Of a stretch of 64,000 nt of DNA, positions 54,516 through 61,792 are shown in pieces (the first letter of the stretch is position 1; each line of letters starts with the position of its first letter). This DNA is from Phormidesmis priestleyi Ana (GTDB lineage Bacteria > Cyanobacteriota > Cyanobacteriia > Phormidesmidales > Phormidesmidaceae). Below the pieces are notes generated by a model that saw nothing but the letters and a program-made list of their open reading frames with translations, did not search any database and was not told the DNA's origin. The translations under genes and the position numbers were made by a program. The stretch covers positions 62,001 to 126,000 of the forward strand of contig LJZR01000006.1 of assembly GCA_001314865.1 (NCBI GenBank), written 5' to 3'.

Positions 54516-55112
54516 GTGCTAGATCCCTCGACAGTTCGTTCTTTGGTTTGGATCGACTATCGGTTAGCGCTGCTATTCACCGTTTTTATTCCGCTGACGC
54601 TGTTGATCTGGTCTTGGGTAGAAAAATCTGAGGCGATTAGTCTGCTGCTAACGATTTACTGGCGGGTGGCTAGCCTGCTGGCGATTACGGTCTATTTAAT
54701 GATTGGCGGCTGGCCTTTTAGCTTTATTACTGCATTTTTATCAAAGTTATTAATTCCATTGAGCCTTTGGTTTTGGGCCGACCTCAATGAAGAAATTCGA
54801 GAGCAGCCTAAAAAGTCAATTAACCTCGGCTTTAATGCTTGGCGCTGGGCTGTGAGCATTTATTGCGCGGTTGGAGCGATCGCCCAACTCCTCTTCGTCT
54901 CTTGCGCTTTCTCATCGGCTGCTTTTAGTAGTGGAACATGCCAAATTTGGCTGGAACCCTCACTCCTTTTTAAGTCCTACATTCACGGTGGATTGACCAA
55001 CGGATTTTTAGGATTTTGGGGGCTTATGGGGCTCGCTATTTACGCAACATACCTGGGTTATTTTTTGCTAGTCAGGCTCGGTCGGCAAGGGCGATCGGCG
55101 CTGAATCAATAG
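54516..55112 (+). CDS. DUF3177 family membrane protein
   Basis: The ~198-residue protein has five or so hydrophobic helices. The sequence LDPSTVRSLVWIDYRLALLF at the N-terminus and GGWPFSFITAFLSKLLIPLS place it in DUF3177, a family of oxygenic phototrophs. A GTG at 54516 gives a start at LDPSTV that fits the family; the TTG at 54459 adds 19 unlikely residues. No clear ribosome site is seen for either. The function is unknown; the charged loop DLNEEIREQPKKS would face one side of the membrane. Confidence 0.75.
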   Translation: MLDPSTVRSLVWIDYRLALLFTVFIPLTLLIWSWVEKSEAISLLLTIYWRVASLLAITVYLMIGGWPFSFITAFLSKLLIPLSLWFWADLNEEIREQPKKSINLGFNAWRWAVSIYCAVGAIAQLLFVSCAFSSAAFSSGTCQIWLEPSLLFKSYIHGGLTNGFLGFWGLMGLAIYATYLGYFLLVRLGRQGRSALNQ

Positions 55113-55171
55113 CCCTGTATGGCCCTTTTTAGAGCAGTCTGCGATCGCGAAAGCGATGGCGTGCTAAAGCT

Positions 55172-55477
55172 ATGACCAATTTACCGTCGTTAGCCGCTCG
55201 GCTTGAGAACTACACACTCAAATATCCCCAAGAGATCCTGCTGGTTCATACCCTGATTGATGGTGAAGAGGACATGGTGCTGGTATTTAAGGGATTCTCA
55301 AGCTCTTTAATACGACCCACTGCCTACGATCCTGAAGTACCCGTATTGCCTGAAACGGCGGTTGTCACCTCTATTGATCAGCTAAAAAGCCCTTACCAAC
55401 CACAATCGCCCCAGTATATAGCGCAAAACATTTCTCTAGAATCGTTTATCGCTAAGATAACTGCATTAGGCCTGTAA
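55172..55477 (+). CDS. small conserved cyanobacterial protein (DUF7734-like)
   Basis: The 101-residue soluble protein has the sequence RLENYTLKYPQEILLVHTLIDGEEDMVLVFKGF-type core, which looks like a small conserved family of cyanobacteria and plastids that I recall as DUF7734; this name is uncertain. It begins 59 bp after the DUF3177 gene on the same strand and could be cotranscribed. It has no membrane helix and no recognisable catalytic motif. Confidence 0.55.
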   Translation: MTNLPSLAARLENYTLKYPQEILLVHTLIDGEEDMVLVFKGFSSSLIRPTAYDPEVPVLPETAVVTSIDQLKSPYQPQSPQYIAQNISLESFIAKITALGL

Positions 55478-55650
55478 GTTTTGCCTTTGATTTGATCACC
55501 TTTGGCGCGTTACACATTTCGTCAGCGACCTGTCACAATGATGAGGTCATTGCCTGTATTTAGTGCCTTTTTTGCATCGTTTTTCTCAGTAGATTTTCTC
55601 AGTAGAACCGATCGGTAGACACCATAAACAACTCCATAGACACCTTTGTT

Positions 55651-56724
55651 ATGTACAAAACCCAAGACCTTCACGTGGTCGAAAACCGCCCATTGCTACC
55701 CCCTGATCAGCTCCTTGAGAAACTCCCGCTTACTGAAAAGGCCGCCGCCTTAGTAACCGAGACTCGCGATCGCATTCGCAATATTATGCACAACGAGGAT
55801 CGCCGTCTACTGGTAGTAGTAGGCCCTTGTTCGGTTCACGATGTCAATGCGGCTTACGAATACGGCCAAAAGCTGGTCAAGCTCAGAGAGCGATTTTCAG
55901 ACCAGCTAGAGGTAGTAATGCGGGTGTACTTTGAAAAACCGCGCACAAATATTGGCTGGAAAGGGCTAATCAACGATCCCCATTTAGACGGTAGCTACGA
56001 TATCAACGAAGGCTTGCGCCTAGCTCGTAAGCTATTGCTCGATTTAGCCGAGTTAAACTTGCCAGCAGGAACCGAGTTATTAGACCCAATTACCCCTCAA
56101 TACATTGCCGATGTAATCACTTGGACCGCCATTGGTGCACGGACAACCGAAAGTCAAACTCACCGCGAAATGGCTTCTGGCCTATCCATGCCAATCGGCT
56201 TTAAAAACAATACCAACGGCAGCTTAGATGCAGCGGCAAATGCAATGCTTGCGGCCAGTCAGCCGCATCATTTTCTAGGCATCAATCAAACGGGTCATGC
56301 CAGTATTGTATCCACCACCGGAAACGCCGATGGTCACCTGGTGCTCAGGGGGGGTAAAGAAGGGCCAAACTACGACGCAGCAAGTGTAGAAAGTGCCGCC
56401 GCCGCACTCACGAAGCAAAATCTTAATCCTCGGGTAATGGTGGACTGTAGCCACGCCAACGCCAACAAAGACCACAACCGCCAGGTGAGTGTATTAAAAA
56501 GCCTAGCTGAGCAGGTGGCCGATGGGTCTCAACACCTTATGGGCGCGATGATTGAGAGCCATTTAGTAGCGGGCAAGCAGCCGATTCAAAAGAACTTAAA
56601 CGATTTAGTCTATGGTCAAAGCATTACAGATGCCTGTGTGAATATTGACACCACCGCTCAAATGCTGGAACAGCTAGCCGTCGCCGTCAAACAGTCGGTC
56701 GCTGACAAAGTCAGCCGCTTATAG
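55651..56724 (+). CDS. aroG: 3-deoxy-7-phosphoheptulonate (DAHP) synthase, type I
   Basis: The 357-residue enzyme condenses phosphoenolpyruvate and erythrose-4-phosphate in the first step of the shikimate pathway. Family blocks of the AroF/G/H type: LLVVVGPCSVHDVNAAYEYG, VMRVYFEKPRTNIGWKGLINDP, GARTTESQTHREMASGLSMP, GFKNNTNGS and VDCSHANANKDH. All metal and substrate residues are present. The length is normal. Feedback type (Phe or Tyr) cannot be read from sequence here. It is monocistronic, with a hairpin downstream. Confidence 0.94.
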   Translation: MYKTQDLHVVENRPLLPPDQLLEKLPLTEKAAALVTETRDRIRNIMHNEDRRLLVVVGPCSVHDVNAAYEYGQKLVKLRERFSDQLEVVMRVYFEKPRTNIGWKGLINDPHLDGSYDINEGLRLARKLLLDLAELNLPAGTELLDPITPQYIADVITWTAIGARTTESQTHREMASGLSMPIGFKNNTNGSLDAAANAMLAASQPHHFLGINQTGHASIVSTTGNADGHLVLRGGKEGPNYDAASVESAAAALTKQNLNPRVMVDCSHANANKDHNRQVSVLKSLAEQVADGSQHLMGAMIESHLVAGKQPIQKNLNDLVYGQSITDACVNIDTTAQMLEQLAVAVKQSVADKVSRL

Positions 56725-56793
56725 AGCGACAAGATCAGCCGCTTCTTATAGAGTTGAACCACAGCTAGCATCGCCGTAGCATCAACGGAGACA

Positions 56794-56820
56794 AAAGGGC
56801 GTCATCTGTATACGCCCTTT
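56794..56820 (+). terminator. hairpin after aroG
   Basis: A perfect 9-bp stem aaagggcgt/acgcccttt (56794-56802 and 56812-56820) with a 9-nt loop begins about 70 nt after the stop. The T run is part of the stem; the following bases are mixed. Confidence 0.65.
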
Positions 56821-56903
56821 GTTGCAGCATTTGTTGCAGCGAGTGTGCAACCTACTTTTTGATTTTCCGGAAGAAAGTGGCTTAAGTGAATGCCGATAAA
56901 GGC

Positions 56904-58679
56904 TCAGAACAACGGCACGTTGACATTGATTCCTGCCCCATAGAAAGTATCGTCTAAATTAACCTCTAGGCCAGAAGAACGGCCAGATCGGGTGCCTCCA
57001 AACACACTGAATCTGCTCTCAGGTGTGAGATTGTAGCTGACAAGGGCCAGTAACTGCTGAGAAATATCGAACCGATCTTGCTGCGTGTAGTCTTCAACAT
57101 TTAGCTGATAAAGCAGGCTAGTGCGCAAGTCACGGGTAACGCCGTAGTTGAGCGAGAGAGTCAATGACTGACGAAATCGACTAGATCTACCTGGATTGGC
57201 AAATCCTAGCCGTGCCTGATAAAAGCTATCTAGCCAAGTTTTAGAGCTTAAAATGCTGCGGTGAGTTAGCTGCGCTTCTATATAATTCGCTTCAAATTTT
57301 TTCTCTCTGTAGCCTTCTGAATACAGGCGCTGGTTTCGCCAGCCTATCTGAGCATAGGTGCGAGGCAACAAGCGCTGCCGTAGACCTAGCTGCAGCTGTA
57401 TTTGGTTGTAGCTGGTATTTACTAAATTATCTCCAAACCGCTCTTCTAAATTGGTGCCATTAAAATCTAGATCTTCTAGCTGGTTGTAACGGGCCAAACT
57501 GGTTTCAGCGATCGCATACAAGCTAGTATCGTCTGAAAGTTTAGGAAACAGGTAAATCGCTAGACCCGACTGAAAGACTTGATTACTGCGGCGGCCCAGC
57601 TCAACCAGTTCTTCAGTTTTTGGGATGTCATTTCCCTCTCTGAGCACATCATTAGAGCGAAACGCATTATCGGTATCGAAAAATCCTAGCCGACCAGAGA
57701 TAAAGGCAATTGGTTCTCTGGGTGGCGGTGGCGGCGCTTGGGCTGTTTGCAATAGCCGTAAAATGCCTAATTCTTCATCACCGCGCGTACGCTGCACCTC
57801 TACCCTCAAGTTGCCGAGTTCATCATCAATTACTGGGCTGGGGCTATTAGATAGCGTTTCAGAGGATATCTCAGGAGTTATCTCAGGAGTTATCCCGGCG
57901 GGTATTTCAGAAGGGACTTCTGAAGATATTTCAGTGGTGCTAGTACCGTTAGGAGTAGCATTATTGGTCTGACGAGGCGGACTAGAACTGTTCGCGCTAG
58001 AGGGCGCAGCATTGGCAGTTCTTACATCTAGGCGGCTCTGAGTAACCAGCTCATCATTACCCACATGCCCAAGCGCCGGATGACTCAGCAGCTTGAGCAG
58101 TTCAACCGAAGCGTCTAAAGACAAAGAGGTATCTGCAAATAAGGCGTCTGGCGCTGGTGAAAACTGAGGGCGATGATTGTCTTCTACTGCGATCGCCTGC
58201 CCACCCTGCTGACTAGAGTGCTGTGTGTGAGGTGTCAAGCGAAGCTGGCTTTTAGTCAGCGCCAAAGGACTCCCGCTAGGACTGTTCAATGGGGGATGTA
58301 CGGTGCTGATTGTCGTTAGCGTTTGCGTAAGCGGCAGTATCGTTGACTCTGGCAAAAGTACAGAGATCGGCGTCAGGGCGTTAGCATTGTTGCCTCTGTT
58401 CATACCTTCTGGATAGCGCACGGTCGCTGTACTTACCCAGCTTTGTGACCTGATGACTGGACTACTGGCCAGCACTGGCGCACAGGCCAGGTTAAACAGT
58501 CCGCCTAAACCCAGCCCAAGCCGGAGCATGCATTGATACCCCCCAAAAGCCTGTCGTTGCCTATCGGAAGCGGTCTGATTAGGAACGATTTTAATAAAAG
58601 TTTTATTAAAAGTTCCATCAGAGGAGGCGCCTAACTGCGCTTTTTCGCTAGATGAGAACAAAGACATGAAAAATCGCAT
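56904..58679 (-). CDS. outer-membrane beta-barrel-like protein, unknown function
   Basis: The 591-residue product ends in alternating amphipathic beta strands with aromatic termini (FYGAGINVNVPLF at the very C-terminus), the pattern of an outer-membrane beta barrel; about 14-18 strands can be guessed from residue ~330 on. The middle part (residues ~90-330) is low-complexity and Pro/Ser/Thr-rich with an EITPEIT-type repeat. The signal-like hydrophobic stretch MLRLGLGLGGLFNLACAP begins only at residue 51, so the true start may be the ATG at 58529; the upstream 50 residues then would be leader. No named family is recognised. It neighbours FecR and CHASE2-kinase genes, in line with an envelope role. 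Confidence 0.6.
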   Translation of the reverse strand: MRFFMSLFSSSEKAQLGASSDGTFNKTFIKIVPNQTASDRQRQAFGGYQCMLRLGLGLGGLFNLACAPVLASSPVIRSQSWVSTATVRYPEGMNRGNNANALTPISVLLPESTILPLTQTLTTISTVHPPLNSPSGSPLALTKSQLRLTPHTQHSSQQGGQAIAVEDNHRPQFSPAPDALFADTSLSLDASVELLKLLSHPALGHVGNDELVTQSRLDVRTANAAPSSANSSSPPRQTNNATPNGTSTTEISSEVPSEIPAGITPEITPEISSETLSNSPSPVIDDELGNLRVEVQRTRGDEELGILRLLQTAQAPPPPPREPIAFISGRLGFFDTDNAFRSNDVLREGNDIPKTEELVELGRRSNQVFQSGLAIYLFPKLSDDTSLYAIAETSLARYNQLEDLDFNGTNLEERFGDNLVNTSYNQIQLQLGLRQRLLPRTYAQIGWRNQRLYSEGYREKKFEANYIEAQLTHRSILSSKTWLDSFYQARLGFANPGRSSRFRQSLTLSLNYGVTRDLRTSLLYQLNVEDYTQQDRFDISQQLLALVSYNLTPESRFSVFGGTRSGRSSGLEVNLDDTFYGAGINVNVPLF

Positions 58680-59373
58680 GGGTTAATGCTATCTATAATC
58701 AAGTTATTTAGAAGAAATCAGGCAAGATGCTAAAAGATTGCGAAATCGAGATCTGCTGTGCGATTTTCAAATTTCTTTGAATGAGAGGGAAATGACGAGG
58801 CATATTGAAAAATCTCCCATCACGTTGTAAAACCTCTAAGCGTAAGCAAATTTAATCTATTTTGGGAGGCTTTGGAAATCTTTGTGCCTGCAATGGCTAA
58901 CAGTATGGACTTATCGTAGCTTTCCGATTCGCCAGTAGCCAACTACATCCATCAAAGTTGTTTGGTAGGTTGAAGTTGTATTCCCGCCTAGACGGGCTAG
59001 AATAATGGCGAGAAACATCCGTACAAACCGGTGATGTTTGGGCGCATCAAACCATTCTGCATTGCATTTACCCCTTCAGTGTAAGCAAATAGGCATAAGT
59101 AGTTTCCTCATGATTCGTTTGGTCCCAAAGCTTTTTTATCAAGCGAACTTGGGGCGATCTTCAGGATTTTTAGGATTTCCAGATAGAAGACCTAGTAGAA
59201 CATCAGACTAAATCAATCAGGATGAGATGCATTCGAACCGTGCAAGTACAGTAACTGCACAATCATAGAAAATGGCAGGGTATCACTTTTTCAGAGGTCG
59301 TTATCCTTTCTGATAAGTCGCTATCCTACTGATAATGTAGACCGCTTTGGCTAGTTTTTTACGTATAAAATTT
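58680..59373. other. 694-bp divergent spacer
   Basis: The spacer separates the barrel-like gene (minus) and the FecR gene (plus) and must hold both promoters. No open frame, RNA or strong dyad was recognised. A duplicated tcctttctgataagtcgctatcctactgataa-like pattern lies at about 59304-59335. Confidence 0.4.
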
Positions 59374-61107
59374 ATGACTGGGTATCATTCCAAACGCAGA
59401 CGCGCTTCTCGGGCGCTATCGGTAGCCGTTGGCTTAGCAGGAGGCTTAGTAGGTCTTCTTTTGTTGCCTCTTCCCGTTCGCGCTGATGACGCAGGTGCCA
59501 TTGAGCCCGAACCACTTGAATGGGCAAGGGTCGATTATCTGCGCAATCGTGTTCAGCTACTGCCTGAGAATGATCAGGCTCGCCGTGCCCAAATTTCAGA
59601 CATGCTGGGAATTGGTGATTCTTTAAGAACGCTACGGCGAGCGCGGGCAGAGCTGCGTTTTAATGACGATTCGCTGGCCAGAATTGGGGAGAGAGCAACG
59701 TTTCGCTTTACGCCCAATACACGCAACTTTCAGCTAACCAATGGAACCGCACTACTACTCATCCCACCCGCTAGAGGTCGCAGCACCATCCAGACGCCCA
59801 ACGCGGTGACGGGCATTCAGGGTTCGGCGCTTTTTGTGCGATACATTCCCGAAACCGATACCACTATTGTGGGTGCCCTCACGAATAATCCCAACGGTCC
59901 GATGGTGGTGTTTAACCGGGATGGCAGCGAGCAGCAGGCGCTTAGAGCCAACGAAATTGGCGTCATTCAGGGCAATCGCATTACGCAGCTCTATCGGTTT
60001 GAAAGCGAGGTGTTTTGGCAGAGCAGTGGCCTAGCTGAGGGTTTTGACTATTTAGAAGACTCCCCTGAGGGTGGAACTGATCCGCTCAATCCGGTACGTC
60101 AAGAAATCAGGGATGCGATCGCCAATCAGGAGCCATTACCTAGCAATGGTGGCGTGATTGAAAACCCACCGTCCTTTAGGCGGCCAGATTCACCTGAGTC
60201 CGCACCGAGCAACGGCTCACAGGGGACGCCAGGTACTCCTAGACCCTCGGCACCCGGTTCATCCGGGAGTGGTAGTAGCGGTAGCAGCGGCACCGGGACA
60301 AGTTCCACAGGCAGCGGGACTAGCAGCAGCGGGACTACAGGAGAGTCACCAATCAGTAGTGGCACTGCCAATGGTGGCAGCAGTGGTGGCAGCAGCAGTG
60401 GTGGTGGCGGCACAACCCCCATTGGCAGTGGTATTAGTGGAGCCGCCAATGGAACTAGTACTAATAGTTCAGCCGATGACACCATTAGTACGCCTAGTAC
60501 GCCGCCGACTTCTTCTACCACACCGACTATAGAAAACAGCGGCCAACCAACATCACCCGCCGTCCCCTCAGTTAGCGTAGATTCGTCGGTTGAAGAGATA
60601 GAAGTAGTAGACGAACCTATTGTAGACCTCAAGTTTGAGGGTACGCCTGCTGAGGCTTATCTTTCAGCACCCGAGACACCTATCATTACAGAAGACCCAT
60701 CAACTGGTGGAAACGTACTAGAACCGAGTACTTCCGACAACGAAGACAATAGCAATAGCAACGGTGACCTGTCCGGCACAGCGACTGAGGAGTCCAACAG
60801 CGAAGCAGTCACAACGCCTGAAGGTGATAACCAACCCGTTCTGCCTGTTGACGAAAGTAATGGCAGTACAATTGCCATTCAAGATGGGCCCAATGCGTTG
60901 ACCGATGAAGATTCAGCAGATCAGGAAAACCCAGAAGATTTAGAGGATTTAGAGGATTTAGAGGATTTAGAGGATTTAGAGGATTTAGAGGATTTAGAGG
61001 ATTTAGAGGATTTAGAGGATTTAGAGGATTTAGAGTTTAGAGGATTTAGAGGATTTAGAGGATTTAGAGGATTTAGAGAATTTAGAGAATCCACAGAACT
61101 CAGATAA
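59374..61107 (+). CDS. FecR-domain secreted protein, frameshifted in a DLE repeat
   Basis: The product starts MTGYHSKRR at the ATG 59374, with a signal peptide (GLAGGLVGLLLLPLPVRA). A FecR-type domain follows (about residues 30-200; SLRTLRRARAELRFNDDSLARIG-like core, TPNAVTGIQGSALFVRY, NEIGVIQGNRITQLY). Such domains in cyanobacteria occur in secreted proteins next to CHASE2 kinases. Beyond it lies a long Ser/Gly/Thr-rich, then acidic tail. At 60937 an in-frame 9-nt repeat encodes DLE eleven times. At 61036 a unit lacks two bases, shifting to frame FRGFRG and ending at 61107. Up to the shift the protein reads normally, so this is a recent lesion or a sequencing error. Confidence 0.82.
   Translation: MTGYHSKRRRASRALSVAVGLAGGLVGLLLLPLPVRADDAGAIEPEPLEWARVDYLRNRVQLLPENDQARRAQISDMLGIGDSLRTLRRARAELRFNDDSLARIGERATFRFTPNTRNFQLTNGTALLLIPPARGRSTIQTPNAVTGIQGSALFVRYIPETDTTIVGALTNNPNGPMVVFNRDGSEQQALRANEIGVIQGNRITQLYRFESEVFWQSSGLAEGFDYLEDSPEGGTDPLNPVRQEIRDAIANQEPLPSNGGVIENPPSFRRPDSPESAPSNGSQGTPGTPRPSAPGSSGSGSSGSSGTGTSSTGSGTSSSGTTGESPISSGTANGGSSGGSSSGGGGTTPIGSGISGAANGTSTNSSADDTISTPSTPPTSSTTPTIENSGQPTSPAVPSVSVDSSVEEIEVVDEPIVDLKFEGTPAEAYLSAPETPIITEDPSTGGNVLEPSTSDNEDNSNSNGDLSGTATEESNSEAVTTPEGDNQPVLPVDESNGSTIAIQDGPNALTDEDSADQENPEDLEDLEDLEDLEDLEDLEDLEDLEDLEDLEDLEFRGFRGFRGFRGFREFRESTELR
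60937..61087 (+). repeat. 9-nt tandem repeat (DLE) with a 2-nt deletion
   Basis: Eleven perfect copies of gatttagag run from 60937 to 61035. The next unit, 61036-61042, is tttagag, lacking its first two bases. Four perfect copies and one aatttagag variant follow to 61087. Before the short unit the frame reads DLE; after it, DLE is read only in the +1-shifted frame. Confidence 0.95.
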
Positions 61108-61678
61108 CATATCCCCTGAAGATGCATCTACCGAAGGTAGCGATGTCAGCACAGGTGACATGGATTCAAGCGATTTGCTGCTCATCCCCGAAGATAGCAC
61201 TACACCTGATGCAGCAGAACCTATAGAACCTGTTGAGAGCGTGGACGCACCTGCATTAGACCCCTCTAATTCCCTAGTTCCGGTCGAACCCAATCCTATA
61301 ATCGAAGAAGAAGTCATTCCAATTGAGGAATCTAGTGAAACGAATCCGGTAGACACAGCAGATTTAGAAACCGTCAGGGATAACAACGAACTTGAATCTG
61401 AAGCCTCGGAGGCGATTGTAGAGCCTGAAACAGTTATTCCCGATGGAGAGATCCCTGAAACAGTAGAACCCATAGAATCTTCGACAGGAGATGACTTTGA
61501 ACTTGAAGATGACCTTGAACTTGAAGTTGATACCGGAGTTCCTTTTGAACCTGACCTCGGTGGGACACCTTTAGAAGATGTACTTGATCCAGGAGATGAG
61601 CCTATTTCGCCTGAAAACGGTGCTTCAGACGGAGAGGCAATTGATTCAGAGAATGGGGAGGATCCAGCTCTTCTATAG
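61036..61678 (+). pseudogene. out-of-frame 3' part of the FecR gene
   Basis: In the second frame, the sequence from the short repeat unit continues DLEDLEDLE, then LENLENPQNSDNISPEDAS and a Glu/Asp/Pro/Ser-rich tail to the stop at 61676-61678, without interruption. Composition matches the acidic tail before the repeat, so this is the original C-terminus of the FecR protein. An internal ATG at 61160 gives a 172-residue frame but has no ribosome site, so an independent gene is unlikely. Other short duplications (ELEDDLELE, about 61500-61530) continue the style. Restoring two bases would give a protein of roughly 768 residues. Confidence 0.8.
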
Positions 61679-61792
61679 TTCTTTTATAAATGCGGATGAC
61701 CGAGTTTTTCTGAAAATGCGGATATAAAGGCTGGCAAGTATTTAGCAGCTTTTACATCCGCATCTATTTTGAACTGTCTGTAGTTTGGTCTT

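Noticed and set aside
61160-61678. A separate 172-residue acidic gene downstream of the FecR gene
   Set aside because: It is the continuation of the FecR gene in the frame exposed by the 2-nt deletion in the DLE repeat; the frame is open back into the repeat and there is no ribosome site at its ATG.
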